Below are positions 1 through 8,422 of a stretch of 64,000 nt of DNA, piece by piece (position 1 is the stretch's first letter; each line of letters starts with the position of its first letter). The DNA lies in NCBI GenBank assembly GCA_026196495.1, contig JAPHSY010000010.1, forward strand, positions 1-64,000, read 5' to 3'. The notes under the pieces were generated by a model. It was not told where the DNA came from, did no database searches, and saw nothing but the letters and a program-made list of their open reading frames with translations. The stretch comes from Magnetovibrio sp. GTDB lineage: Bacteria; Pseudomonadota; Alphaproteobacteria; Rhodospirillales; Magnetovibrionaceae. Made by a program: the position numbers and the translations under genes.

Positions 1-2699
1 TACGCGTCTTTGCAATCTTCAGCGGTGGCGTCGTTGGGCATGTTGATGGTTTTGGAAATGGCACCCGTGATGAACGGCTGGGATGCGGCCATCATGCGGA
101 TGTGGCTTTCCACGCTGAGAGCACGTTTGCCGATGCGGCCACACGGATTGGCGCAATCAAACACGCTCAAGTGTTCTTCGGCCAAGTGCGGGGCACCTTC
201 CAAGGTCATCGCACCGCAGACGTAAGTGTTGGCGGCTTCGATGTCGTCTTTGCTAAAGCCCAAGTGTGCCAACATATCGAAGGACATATCGTCCAAAGAC
301 TTAGCGTCAATGCCCAAGGTGGTGGTGCAGAATTCTTCGCCCAAGGTCCACTTGTTGAAAGCGAACTTGATGTCGAAGGCATCTTTCAATGCACCTTCAA
401 GAGCGGATAAGGCTTCGGTGGTGAAGCCTTTGTCGGCCAAGGTGGCGTGACAAATGGCACCATCGAAGTTCTTCAAAGAACCGTGGCCCAAAGCGTAGCG
501 TTCCATGGCTTCGATTTCGGCTTCGTTGTAACCCAAACGATCCAAAGCAGACGGAACCATGCGGTTGATGATTTTGAAATAACCACCACCAGCAAGTTTT
601 TTGAACTTCACCAGGGCGAAGTCGGGCTCAATACCTGTGGTGTCGCAATCCATCACCAAGCCAATGGTGCCGGTTGGGGCGATAACCGTGGTTTGCGCGT
701 TGCGATAGCCGTATCGTTGGCCTTGTTCCAAAGCCAAATCCCAAGATTCGCGTGCGGCAACCACAACGGCACCGTCAGGGCAGCTTTCGGCATCCAAAGG
801 AACTGGCAGAACGGCTAGGTTTTCGTAGCCGGTTGCTTCGGAGTGGGCAGCGCGGCGGTGGTTGCGGATCACACGAAGCATGGCTTCGGCGTTCTTTTCA
901 TGACCCGGGAATGCGCCCAGCTCACCGGCCATTTCCGCAGACGTGGCGTAAGACACACCGGTCATCAAGGCCGAGATGGAACCGCAAATGGCGCGGCCTT
1001 CATCACTGTCGTAAGAATAACCCGCTTCCATCAGGTAGCCGCCGATGTTGGCGAAGCCCAAGCCCAAGGTGCGATATTCATAAGACAGCTTGGCAATTTC
1101 AGCGGACGGGAATTGTGCCATCAACACGGAAATTTCCAACGTTACTGTCCACAAACGAACCGCGTGTTCAAAGGCAGGAACATCCAAGGATGCATCCGTT
1201 TTTTGGAAGGTGTGTAGGTTCAACGATGCCAAGTTGCACGCTGTGTCGTCCAAGAACATGTATTCAGAACATGGGTTGGATGCATTGATGCGACCAGATT
1301 CCGGGCACGTGTGCCATTCGTTGATTGTGGTGTCGAATTGCAAACCTGGATCAGCACAAGCCCAAGCGGCGTTGCCGATTTCATCCCATAGGTCGCGCGC
1401 CTTGATGCGTTTGTGAACTTCGCCATCTGTGCGGCGGATCAGTTCCCATTCACCGTCTTGCAGCACACGTTCCAAGAAGTCATTGGTGATACGCACCGTG
1501 TTGTTGGAGTTTTGTCCAGCAACGGTCATGTAGGCTTCGGAATCCCAATCGGTGTTGAATTCTGGGAAGTCGATTTCGGTGTAGCCTTGCTTGGCAAACT
1601 GAATCACACGTTGAACGTAGTTTTCAGGGATCATGGCACGACGCGCGGCCAAGATGGATTTCTTCAACGCGGTGTTTTGCTTTGGATCAAAACGTGTTTC
1701 ATCGTCGCCATCAGCACCGCCATGACATGCCGCCATAACAGCGTTCATGTGCTTGGATACGGTTTTTGAGCCGGTGACCAGGGCAGCGACCTTTTGTTCT
1801 TCGGCCACTTTCCAGTTTACGAAGTTTTCAATGTCAGGGTGATCCACATCGACCACAACCATTTTTGCCGCGCGGCGCGTGGTGCCACCGGACTTGATGG
1901 CGCCAGCAGCGCGATCGCCGATTTTGAGGAAGCTCATCAAGCCAGAAGATTTGCCGCCACCGGAAAGGGCTTCGTTTTCAGCACGTAGGTTGGAGAAGTT
2001 CGTGCCTGTACCGGAGCCATACTTAAACAGACGCGCTTCACGCACCCACAGGTCCATAATGCCGCCTTCGCCAACCAGATCATCACTGATGGATTGGATA
2101 AAGCATGCGTGGGGTTGGGGGTGTTCGTATGCAGATTTGGATTTCACCAATTTTCCGGTGCGAAAATCCACATATTGATGGCCTTGAGCGGGACCATCAA
2201 TGCCATAGGCCCAATGCAGGCCGGTGTTGAACCACTGGGGAGAGTTCGGCGCCGCCATTTGCTTGCACAGCATGTAGCGCATTTCGTCGTAGTAAGCGGA
2301 TGCGTCTTCTTCAGCGTCGAAGTAGCCGCCTTTCCAGCCCCAATAGGCCCAGGTGCCCGCCAAACGGTCAAAGACCTGCTTGGCGCTTGTTTCCGGACCT
2401 GAACGTACGTCTTTGTTGAGCTTTTTCAGGGCCGCTTTGTCGGATTCAGAGCGCCACAAAAATTCCGGCACGTCGTCTTCTTTGACGGGCTTTAGCGCCG
2501 AAGGCACACCAGCCTTGCGGAAATATTTCTGTGCGATGACATCACACGCCACTTGGGACCAAGAGGTCGGAACCTCCATGTCATCCAATTGGAAAACCAC
2601 TGAGCCATCCGGATTGCGGATTTCGCTCGAAGCGGAACGGAACTCGATATTGTCGTAAGGCGATTGCCCTTGTTTGGTGAAATGACGCTGAATACGCAT
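1..2699 (-). CDS. nrdJ: Vitamin B12-dependent (class II) ribonucleotide reductase, C-terminus beyond window
   Basis: This enzyme reduces ribonucleotides to deoxyribonucleotides using adenosylcobalamin as radical generator, so it works with or without oxygen. The frame stays open from the ATG at 2697-2699 to the left edge, giving about 899 visible residues; the rest lies outside the window. The N-terminus reads [16 protein letters not shown], typical of the long alphaproteobacterial NrdJ proteins. The conserved active-site motif NPCSEY is encoded at 1260-1277 (residues 475-480). The gene is monocistronic as far as seen, with a long upstream region that holds two NrdR-like boxes. Family assignment is secure; regulation is inferred. 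Confidence 0.95.
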   Translation of the reverse strand, partial: MRIQRHFTKQGQSPYDNIEFRSASSEIRNPDGSVVFQLDDMEVPTSWSQVACDVIAQKYFRKAGVPSALKPVKEDDVPEFLWRSESDKAALKKLNKDVRSGPETSAKQVFDRLAGTWAYWGWKGGYFDAEEDASAYYDEMRYMLCKQMAAPNSPQWFNTGLHWAYGIDGPAQGHQYVDFRTGKLVKSKSAYEHPQPHACFIQSISDDLVGEGGIMDLWVREARLFKYGSGTGTNFSNLRAENEALSGGGKSSGLMSFLKIGDRAAGAIKSGGTTRRAAKMVVVDVDHPDIENFVNWKVAEEQKVAALVTGSKTVSKHMNAVMAACHGGADGDDETRFDPKQNTALKKSILAARRAMIPENYVQRVIQFAKQGYTEIDFPEFNTDWDSEAYMTVAGQNSNNTVRITNDFLERVLQDGEWELIRRTDGEVHKRIKARDLWDEIGNAAWACADPGLQFDTTINEWHTCPESGRINASNPCSEYMFLDDTACNLASLNLHTFQKTDASLDVPAFEHAVRLWTVTLEISVLMAQFPSAEIAKLSYEYRTLGLGFANIGGYLMEAGYSYDSDEGRAICGSISALMTGVSYATSAEMAGELGAFPGHEKNAEAMLRVIRNHRRAAHSEATGYENLAVLPVPLDAESCPDGAVVVAARESWDLALEQGQRYGYRNAQTTVIAPTGTIGLVMDCDTTGIEPDFALVKFKKLAGGGYFKIINRMVPSALDRLGYNEAEIEAMERYALGHGSLKNFDGAICHATLADKGFTTEALSALEGALKDAFDIKFAFNKWTLGEEFCTTTLGIDAKSLDDMSFDMLAHLGFSKDDIEAANTYVCGAMTLEGAPHLAEEHLSVFDCANPCGRIGKRALSVESHIRMMAASQPFITGAISKTINMPNDATAEDCKDA

Positions 2700-2864
2700 G
2701 TGACCCCAGACCCCAGGTTCTTGTGGTTGCTCAAGTAATTTATGGAAAGGGGAACGTAGGCTCCCCTAAATCCCCCTAGACCGCACTGCTTAGGCCATTT
2801 TTATGGCTCTCTAGCTGGGAAATGGCAGCTTAACACTACCAAATGTGTCGCCAGTAACGGTGCG

Positions 2865-2880
2865 GCACTATATGTAGCCC
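2865..2880. promoter_or_regulatory. Candidate NrdR box 1
   Basis: The sequence gcactatatgtagccc matches roughly 11 of 16 positions of the NrdR consensus acactatatatagtgt. It lies 166 bases upstream of the nrdJ start. NrdR is the ATP/dATP-sensing repressor of ribonucleotide reductase genes. Assignment is by eye from consensus. Confidence 0.45.
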
Positions 2881-2918
2881 ATGGCAAGTTAATGGACAAT
2901 GAATCATCTGCCTTTTGG

Positions 2919-2934
2919 GCACAAAAAATTGTGC
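2919..2934. promoter_or_regulatory. Inverted repeat gcacaa-N4-ttgtgc between the NrdR-like boxes
   Basis: Perfect 6-base arms flank an AAAA centre. The shape is that of a dimeric regulator's operator, but I cannot name the regulator. It sits between the divergent nrdJ and NDUFA12 genes, closer to nrdJ. Confidence 0.35.
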
Positions 2935-2949
2935 ATAAAGTTAAGTTAT

Positions 2950-2965
2950 GGGCTATATATGGTAT
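2950..2965. promoter_or_regulatory. Candidate NrdR box 2
   Basis: The sequence gggctatatatggtat matches about 11 of 16 NrdR consensus positions, including the central ctatatat core. It is centred 85 bases from box 1, about eight helical turns, longer than the usual roughly three-turn spacing of NrdR box pairs. Confidence 0.4.
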
Positions 2966-3250
2966 GTATTCTGTGTGGATTCAGGGGGTTAGCAGATTTG
3001 GTTGTGGTTGTGTCTTAATCAGAGCGTCACAACCCACCCGATTGAACTATTGTAATCGTAAGACTCTAAGAATGCTGCGGCTCAGCGCCAAAAACTGGAT
3101 ATTTATCAGCAAATGCTTATGTATAGATGCTTCTGTTTCGAGGGTGAAATGACAGCCAAAGAATCGGGTTTTTGTGAAATCATTTTAACAAAAACTAGTG
3201 TGGAATAAGTTTGGTTGCCCTAGACGTTTTAAGTCGTGCATGCGATAAAA

Positions 3251-3291
3251 GTCTCGTTTCGGGGTCGGGAGATGCCTGAAACGATTGAGAC
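3251..3291 (+). other. Imperfect hairpin in the leader of the NDUFA12 gene
   Basis: Two nested arm pairs, gtctc/gagac (3251-3255 with 3287-3291) and gtttc/gaaac (3256-3260 with 3278-3282), enclose a GC-rich loop that ends 36 bases before the ATG at 3328. It could be a structured 5' leader. No known riboswitch class is recognised. Confidence 0.25.
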
Positions 3292-3327
3292 TAGGTTTAA
3301 AGATCAATTCTGGGGAATACATCGTCC

Positions 3328-3693
3328 ATGGATATCGGCGCAATCGGTACACACCTTTACACTATGCTTCACGGCAAACAGGTAGGGTCCGACGAATTCG
3401 GCAACAAATATTATATGAACCCTAAAAAGCTCCATGGTCGTGAGCGTCGTTGGGTCATCTTTAAAGGCAAAAAAGAAGCCTCCAAAATTCCGCCGGAATG
3501 GCATGCTTGGATCCATCATACCGTGGATGCGCCTTTGTCTGAAGCGGCTGCACAACCGGAAGATTGGCAAGAAATGCACCTGCCGAATTTGACCGGCACA
3601 ATGAATGCGTATTTTCCGCAAGGCAGTGATGAAGCCGGTGGACAACGTGCCAAAGCCACAGGTGACTACCAAGCCTGGACACCTGGTAACTAA
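3328..3693 (+). CDS. NDUFA12-family NADH:ubiquinone oxidoreductase subunit
   Basis: A 121-residue accessory subunit of respiratory complex I, homologous to mitochondrial NDUFA12 (B17.2). The family hallmarks are present: G-x-D-x-x-G-N-x-Y-Y near the N-terminus (GSDEFGNKYY), a following R-R-W-V stretch, and the P-P-E-W-H-x-W-x-H block (IPPEWHAWIHHTVD) in the middle. It has no signal peptide and acts on the matrix/cytoplasmic arm of the complex. It is followed after 19 bases by mlaD, the usual alphaproteobacterial neighbourhood (NDUFA12, mlaD, DUF2155, aat). The rest of the complex I operon is not here. Confidence 0.93.
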   Translation: MDIGAIGTHLYTMLHGKQVGSDEFGNKYYMNPKKLHGRERRWVIFKGKKEASKIPPEWHAWIHHTVDAPLSEAAAQPEDWQEMHLPNLTGTMNAYFPQGSDEAGGQRAKATGDYQAWTPGN

Positions 3694-3712
3694 GCATTAA
3701 GCAGAAGGCTGA

Positions 3713-4219
3713 GTGATGCAAATCAACGACAATCGCGATACGTGGGTTGGTGGGGCCATGGTTTTGGTCTTGGCGGCTCTGTTTGCCTTTTCGTATGGCG
3801 GCAAGCAAAAAACGGATCAGCTTGGCGTAAATAGTTATCCCGTTACGGCCATCTTCAACCGAGTTGATGGATTGGCCGAAGGTGACGAAGTGCGCTTGGG
3901 TGGCATTCGTATTGGTAAGGTCGGGTCTCAAAATCTTGATGAGCACTTTCGTGCCGTTGTGACGCTGATCCTGGATAAAGGCATCGACATTCCAGTAGAC
4001 AGTGCTGCGGCCATTCACACCGATGGCTTGTTTGGCTCCAAATTTGTAGTTCTGGAACCGGGCGTTGAAGAAGTGTTCCTCCAGGCAGGGGACGATATCG
4101 AATACACCCAAAGTGCAGTGATTGTCGGGGAACTGTTGGACCTGATTATCAGTGAAGGTAAAGCGCGCCAAGATGCGGCCGCAACAGATCAAATGCGTAT
4201 GCAAGAGCAGGGGAACTAA
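3713..4219 (+). CDS. mlaD: MlaD-type phospholipid transport protein, paralogue 1
   Basis: Substrate-binding MCE-domain component of the Mla retrograde phospholipid transport system, anchored in the inner membrane and facing the periplasm. One N-terminal membrane segment (about residues 13-28) is followed by the MCE domain with the typical V-x-G-L-x-x-G-D-x-V-R-x-x-G-I-x-I-G-K-V pattern. Length (168) fits the short alphaproteobacterial MlaD. Start may be GTG 3713 or ATG 3716. It is followed 3 bases later by a second mlaD copy; MlaE, MlaF and MlaC are not in the window. Confidence 0.92.
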   Translation: MMQINDNRDTWVGGAMVLVLAALFAFSYGGKQKTDQLGVNSYPVTAIFNRVDGLAEGDEVRLGGIRIGKVGSQNLDEHFRAVVTLILDKGIDIPVDSAAAIHTDGLFGSKFVVLEPGVEEVFLQAGDDIEYTQSAVIVGELLDLIISEGKARQDAAATDQMRMQEQGN

Positions 4220-4222
4220 ATC

Positions 4223-4684
4223 ATGGGCCGCAATGCCGTTGAAACCGTTTTGGGGGCTGCCGTTTTATTGGTGGCGGCTGTTTTTGTCTATGTTGCAACC
4301 AATACAGCTCAGATCAAAGCCGTGGCTGGGTATGAAATCACTGCACGCTTTTTCAAAGTGGGCGGGTTGACCAAAGGCTCTGACGTGCGCGTCAGTGGCA
4401 TTAAGATCGGGACCGTGCTTTCCAATACTCTGGATCCTGTCACATTTGATGCTGTCGTCACCATGTCGATTCGACCAGACATACAACTGCCGACCGATAC
4501 CACGGCGACCATTGCGTCCTCGGGCATGCTGGGTGACAAGTATGTGATGTTGATGCCTGGAGAGGCAGGCGACAAGCTGGCCGCAGGTGACGTTATTGTT
4601 GACACCAAGGATTTCCGATCTCTGGAAGATCAGGTGGGTGAGATTATTTTCCTAGCAACTGGTGGTGATGGCAACGGTTCTTAA
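4223..4684 (+). CDS. mlaD: MlaD-type phospholipid transport protein, paralogue 2
   Basis: A second, clearly diverged MCE-domain protein of 153 residues, in tandem with the first. It has an N-terminal membrane segment (residues 4-24, rich in A/V/L), then the MCE domain with F-K-V-G-G-L-T-K-G-S-D-V-R-V-S-G-I-K-I-G and a conserved L-G-D-K-Y-V block, closer to classical MlaD than its neighbour (which has F-G-S-K-F-V). MlaD forms hexameric rings, so the two paralogues may form a mixed ring or two different systems; that is inference. Confidence 0.93.
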   Translation: MGRNAVETVLGAAVLLVAAVFVYVATNTAQIKAVAGYEITARFFKVGGLTKGSDVRVSGIKIGTVLSNTLDPVTFDAVVTMSIRPDIQLPTDTTATIASSGMLGDKYVMLMPGEAGDKLAAGDVIVDTKDFRSLEDQVGEIIFLATGGDGNGS

Positions 4685-4779
4685 TCAATCACATGCCAGC
4701 GTTGCACAAATGTTGGTTGCTTTTTAAGGGTACGTTTCGTAATTAGGCTTATCCCCAGGTTAGAAAATGGACCTATCAG

Positions 4780-5538
4780 ATGATTAAAGCCAAGCAAACG
4801 TGGAGCCCGGAAACTTATCTGCGTCACGGTGTTTTTGTGTCCCTATTGGGCGAACCCGTCGTTCAGGTGCTCAATCCCAAAGAGGATGAAAAGATTCTCG
4901 ATGTTGGTTGTGGCGAAGGTATCCTTACGGAAAAAATTATTGAAAGTGGTGCCAAAGTTCTGGGAATTGATAATAGCGCAGAGCTGATTGCCGGTGCTCA
5001 TGAACGCGGTCTCAATGTTGCGGCCTTGGATGCGTTAGATATGACATTTGATAACGAATTTGACGCCGTTTTTTCCAATGCAGCGCTGCACTGGATGAGC
5101 CCACTTTCTAAAGTTTTTGAAAAAATATTTAAAGCATTAAAGCCTGGTGGGCGTTTTGTTGCGGAAATGGGCGGTTCTGGCAATATTCAGTCTATCCGTA
5201 TGGCTCTCTATAACGCACTGACGATGCGTGGTTATGACCCGACCCTTTATGATCCGTGGTCGTATCTGGGTGATAGCTCTGCCAGAATGATGTTGGAACG
5301 TGCGGGTTTTGAAGTTCGTTCCTGTACCTTAATACGCCGTCCTACCGAGTTGGACGGCGACATCGGCCCTTGGTTGGAAACCTTTGCCGGCAGCTTCATG
5401 CAAGCTATTCCCGATGACCAACATGAAAGCGTCATTGACCAAGTACGTGATGCCCTCCAGCCGACCTTGTTTGATCCCAACAACAAATGGGTCGCTGATT
5501 ATGTGCGTTTGCGGTTCAAAGCGGTGAAGCCTGCATGA
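4780..5538 (+). CDS. Class I SAM-dependent methyltransferase
   Basis: A 252-residue cytoplasmic methyltransferase. Motif I, the SAM-binding loop, is ILDVGCGEGILTE around residues 39-51; an acidic residue follows strand 2 (GIDNS); and the post-motif region FDAVFSNAALHWM resembles trans-aconitate 2-methyltransferase and other BioC-like enzymes. The substrate cannot be told from sequence. The stop overlaps the ATG of the DUF2155 gene by 4 bases, so the two are translationally coupled. It interrupts the usual mlaD-DUF2155 adjacency. Confidence 0.85.
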   Translation: MIKAKQTWSPETYLRHGVFVSLLGEPVVQVLNPKEDEKILDVGCGEGILTEKIIESGAKVLGIDNSAELIAGAHERGLNVAALDALDMTFDNEFDAVFSNAALHWMSPLSKVFEKIFKALKPGGRFVAEMGGSGNIQSIRMALYNALTMRGYDPTLYDPWSYLGDSSARMMLERAGFEVRSCTLIRRPTELDGDIGPWLETFAGSFMQAIPDDQHESVIDQVRDALQPTLFDPNNKWVADYVRLRFKAVKPA

Positions 5539-5960
5539 TCAGAGCCGTGTTAATTGCTGTTTTTATGGGGCTCTGCGCTGCACCTGCGCTGGCGGAACCC
5601 CATGAAACAGTCATTTTGCAAGGTTTAGACAAAGTTACGGCACGTATATCAACGTTTGAGGCGCGCCTGGGCGAGGTGGTGCGCTTTGGCACCCTGGAAA
5701 TCATTGCCCGCCATTGCGACAAACGTCCCCCGGAAGAAACGCCGGAAAGCTCAGCTTTCCTCGACATTTGGGAAGTCCGCCCTGGTGAGGCTGCCGCCGA
5801 CCTATTCCGCGGTTGGATGTTTGCATCCAGCCCAGGCCTTAATCCCTTAGAACACCCCGTTTATGATGTCTGGGTTAAGGATTGTGCTAATAAGGCATCA
5901 ATTTCCAATGATAACTTGTCACCCGAAAACACCCCATCACCGAAGTTAGATGGAAATTGA
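5535..5960 (+). CDS. DUF2155-domain exported protein
   Basis: A 141-residue protein with a signal peptide (residues 1-20, cleavage after ALA) and the DUF2155 core: an early F-x-x-x-x-G-E-V region, a cysteine in ARHCDKRPPEE, and the closing LEHPVYDVWVKDC motif. Function is unknown; in alphaproteobacteria the gene nearly always sits beside aat. After the conserved closing motif there is a 24-residue tail (residues 118-141) that is antisense to the end of aat and looks non-conserved, so the gene probably ran through a lost stop codon. ATGA overlap with the methyltransferase. Confidence 0.88.
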   Translation: MIRAVLIAVFMGLCAAPALAEPHETVILQGLDKVTARISTFEARLGEVVRFGTLEIIARHCDKRPPEETPESSAFLDIWEVRPGEAAADLFRGWMFASSPGLNPLEHPVYDVWVKDCANKASISNDNLSPENTPSPKLDGN

Positions 5961-6574
5961 GCGTCGACTTTGAGCGCCTGTTCAAGGCGTTCTTGGTAAT
6001 CTTGCTCATCAATCTCGATGGCGCCCATGCTTTCCAGATGGTCTGTGATGAATTGGGTGTCGAGTAGGGTATAGCCGCCAATTCTCAGCCGGGCCACTAA
6101 GTGCACCAGGGCCACCTTGGATGCATTTGCACAGCGTGAAAACATGCTTTCGCCCATGAAAGCGCCTTTTAAGGCAATGCCGTAAAGGCCACCGACCAAC
6201 TTACCATCTTGCCAACATTCGATGGAATGGGCGAGGCCAAGGTCATGCATTTCACAAAATGCGCGGATAATTTCATCGTTGATCCAGGTGCCTTTAGGTT
6301 CGCCGACTTCGCCGGGGCGGGGGGCAGCGCAGGCCGCGATGACATCAGAAAAGGCGCGGTTTGCGGTAACTTCAAAAGTATCCTTACGCAGGACTTTTCG
6401 AAGTGATTTGGAAATATGAAGACCATCCAGGGGAATCACACCACGCAATTCTGGATCAACCCAAAAAATGGTTGGGTCATCGCGTGCTTCTGACATGGGA
6501 AACACCCCAGCTGCATATGCGCGGACTAGAATCTCAGGGGTTAGTTTATGTGGTCCAGGAATAGGGCGTGCCAT
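5861..6574 (-). CDS. aat: Leucyl/phenylalanyl-tRNA-protein transferase
   Basis: Transfers Leu or Phe from aminoacyl-tRNA to proteins with an N-terminal Arg or Lys, creating an N-degron for ClpS/ClpAP. 237 residues, the usual length. Seen: the FPMSEARDDPTIFWVDPELR block near residue 25, the G-E-S-M-F-S-R motif near residue 143, and LLDTQFITDHLESMGA near residue 175. Its last 100 bases overlap, on the other strand, the end of the DUF2155 gene. Confidence 0.96.
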   Translation of the reverse strand: MARPIPGPHKLTPEILVRAYAAGVFPMSEARDDPTIFWVDPELRGVIPLDGLHISKSLRKVLRKDTFEVTANRAFSDVIAACAAPRPGEVGEPKGTWINDEIIRAFCEMHDLGLAHSIECWQDGKLVGGLYGIALKGAFMGESMFSRCANASKVALVHLVARLRIGGYTLLDTQFITDHLESMGAIEIDEQDYQERLEQALKVDAQFPSNFGDGVFSGDKLSLEIDALLAQSLTQTS

Positions 6575-6702
6575 GCCCTAAAGATGCCATGCGAAAGGCA
6601 ACTGCGCAACGGTTTGGAATGTGGATTTTAATAGTTCTAGCCAATCGTCAAAAATCTCACCATATAATAAAATGTCAGTAACGTCATTCTGAGAGAGGCC
6701 CT

Positions 6703-7089
6703 ATGAGAGAGAAACACAAGTTGCCAGAATTGGTTAAGTTTCTGCTGAAAAATGCCGCCATAGGATTCGGCTTAGCCGTGGTTTTTGTTGCTGCCCTCAT
6801 GATATTCGATGTAAACGGCTTGCGCACGTTGATCTGGGCATCAGATATTTGGCTGTTAGCGTTGTTTATATTGACTTTCTTCACGGGACTGACATTTGGC
6901 AGCGTTCAAATTGGTGTGGCTGTCATGTTGTTGGGGGAAAATGAAAACGACCATGACGACGGTCCCAGACACGGCACTCGATTTGAAATATTGAAGCAAA
7001 CCTGGGCACACATAAAAACGTGGTTGAGCATGCCACCAACTCAAAAGATGGCTCCTGTTCCCATTAAAGTGAACAAGCCCAAACGCTAG
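6703..7089 (+). CDS. Small two-helix inner-membrane protein, unknown function
   Basis: 128 residues. Two strongly hydrophobic segments (about 19-40 and 50-76) lie between a basic N-terminus and a hydrophilic C-terminal tail that holds an acidic patch (ENENDHDDG) and a basic end (KVNKPKR). A purine-rich gagaggccct precedes the ATG. The size and layout recall LapA-like envelope proteins, but no motif proves this. It is the only gene on this strand locally. Confidence 0.65.
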   Translation: MREKHKLPELVKFLLKNAAIGFGLAVVFVAALMIFDVNGLRTLIWASDIWLLALFILTFFTGLTFGSVQIGVAVMLLGENENDHDDGPRHGTRFEILKQTWAHIKTWLSMPPTQKMAPVPIKVNKPKR

Positions 7090-7092
7090 CGT

Positions 7093-7248
7093 TTACTGCA
7101 TCCCCAAGAAAATTTTTACGACAGTAAGGATAACACCAAGCCCCACAATGCTAAGGATGAGAATTCGTCTTTGGTAGGCGATATCGAAGTCTTCGACAGG
7201 GGCTTGTTCCTCATCAGAGCGGAGTGGGTCGGTATGGCTTTGCATCAT
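7093..7248 (-). CDS. 51-residue single-span membrane protein
   Basis: Short frame from ATG 7246-7248 to TAA 7093-7095. The N-terminal half is hydrophilic and acidic (TDPLRSDEEQAPVEDFD). It ends in a basic turn (YQRR) followed by one hydrophobic helix (ILILSIVGLGVILTVVKIFL) and GMQ. A ggggaaa stretch precedes the ATG. The charge pattern, intact reading and tight fit against the convergent 6703-7089 gene argue it is real. Function unknown; the topology suggests a small membrane-bound regulatory or assembly peptide. Confidence 0.55.
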   Translation of the reverse strand: MMQSHTDPLRSDEEQAPVEDFDIAYQRRILILSIVGLGVILTVVKIFLGMQ

Positions 7249-7450
7249 TGTAGTTTCCCCGGAACAGTATTGAACTCAGTTCTGACGCCATTGTATTTTC
7301 CGATATTTTTATGGGGAAAAACAATCATACATTAGGGTTAATTCATATGTACTAAGTACAAAATGAAAATCCCGATGAATAATAATGCAGGTCAATATTG
7401 CGGTTTGAGGAATTATCCATAGGGTTTCCAGTCTGCAACACGAAATCAGA

Positions 7451-7873
7451 TTATTTGTGATCAGGTGGAATTGAATAGGTACCAGTGGCATGGGCGACGG
7501 GATCATGGTCACTTTTGGAAAAAATGGTAACTTCCATTATGGCCAACCTGCGCCCCACTTTAATGGCTTTGCCTTCTGCTACCAGATCATTTTGCGAAGG
7601 TTTGCGCAAAAAGTTGATGTTAAAGTTGGTGGTGACGGCCAAGGGTACATGACCGATGGCTGAAAGCACCACAGCATACATAGTGGCGTCGGCCAACATC
7701 ATCATTGTTGGGCCGGAGACAGTTCCGCCGGGCCGTAAAAAGCTATCGCTGTAGGGTAGGCGGCAGATGGCTTCACCGGGGCCTAAGCGATCCGCCACAA
7801 AACCGACTTCGTGGGCCCAAGGCATTTCCTCGGCAACAATTTTGTTGAAATCATCAGAAGTTATGCGGGGCAT
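7451..7873 (-). CDS. PaaI-family hotdog-fold thioesterase
   Basis: About 140 residues from ATG 7871-7873 (MPRITSDDFNK), chosen because the upstream in-frame extension to 7978 looks non-coding. The 4HBT/PaaI core is seen: LRPGGTVSGPTMMMLAD (active-site helix with the catalytic Asp), then a TTNFNINFLRKP strand. It hydrolyses acyl-CoA thioesters; substrate not predictable. In this family the HGG/G-x-x-G loop is variable; here it is RPGGTVSG. Confidence 0.88.
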   Translation of the reverse strand: MPRITSDDFNKIVAEEMPWAHEVGFVADRLGPGEAICRLPYSDSFLRPGGTVSGPTMMMLADATMYAVVLSAIGHVPLAVTTNFNINFLRKPSQNDLVAEGKAIKVGRRLAIMEVTIFSKSDHDPVAHATGTYSIPPDHK

Positions 7874-7956
7874 TTTGATTACCGTAAAGTTTCGAGAGGC
7901 GTATAAAAGTCTTAGGCCATATGTCTGCACGGGTACAGGGAAACTCAACGGTTGAA

Positions 7957-8274
7957 TTAAAAAGTATTGACGGCCCACCGGGGGCGGTCACGCTCTTGCT
8001 GCATTTCTGCGATATGAGTATTGAGACGCGCCACTTCTTTTTTGTGGGCTTTGTTCAACTTAATGATTGCGTTTTGATGATCGTAAAGCTCAGTTTGAAG
8101 TTGTCGGATTTTTTGGTCTGTATTTGATATCAAACGGGTCATATCACCCTGGGTTCGGTTAACCATATCCTGAGTCTGACGTGTTAGTTTTCTGGTCACA
8201 TCGGCAATCACCCACAATGCAATGAAGCTTGTCCCTGTGGCAAAAATTGTCAGAAATAGTGTTAATCCACTCAT
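7957..8274 (-). CDS. Small membrane-anchored coiled-coil protein
   Basis: 105 residues: one N-terminal membrane helix (residues 4-25) followed by a long heptad-rich, highly charged helix (residues 30-95, with RLISNTDQKIRQLQTEL and similar). Upstream of the thioesterase on the same strand, about 84 bases away. Shape suggests a membrane-tethered rod. No family recognised. Confidence 0.6.
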   Translation of the reverse strand: MSGLTLFLTIFATGTSFIALWVIADVTRKLTRQTQDMVNRTQGDMTRLISNTDQKIRQLQTELYDHQNAIIKLNKAHKKEVARLNTHIAEMQQERDRPRWAVNTF

Positions 8275-8368
8275 GATTTTGCAATCTTATGTTGTGTAGG
8301 CCGTTTACTCGTCCTCATTAAGTATGGGGTTTTATGACCAGAAGGGCTGTGCGCTCCATCACAGTCAA

Positions 8369-8397
8369 AAAAAGCGCCCCAATATGGAGCGCTTTTT
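8369..8397 (-). terminator. Rho-independent terminator after accC
   Basis: On the minus strand, aaaaagcgc and gcgcttttt pair around an interrupted cc/gg extension and a short loop, followed by a run of T. It lies about 25 bases after the accC stop. Confidence 0.75.
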
Positions 8398-8422
8398 ACT
8401 GATCTTGTAAGGAGAGGGGAGC

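Larger units (their letters stand above)
2700..3327. other. 628-base intergenic region between divergent nrdJ and the NDUFA12 gene
   Basis: No convincing gene is visible. The region holds two NrdR-like boxes (2865-2880, 2950-2965), a perfect 6-base-arm palindrome between them (2919-2934), and an imperfect hairpin at 3251-3291 just upstream of the NDUFA12 gene. An open frame at 2892-3152 has no recognisable product and no good ribosome binding site. I saw no cobalamin riboswitch core on either strand. Confidence 0.6.

Noticed and set aside
2892..3152. 86-codon open frame between nrdJ and the NDUFA12 gene
   Set aside because: No ribosome binding site, no recognisable protein, and it runs through the candidate operator region.
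2700..3327. Cobalamin riboswitch before nrdJ
   Set aside because: No B12-box core found on the minus strand; NrdR-like boxes explain the region better.
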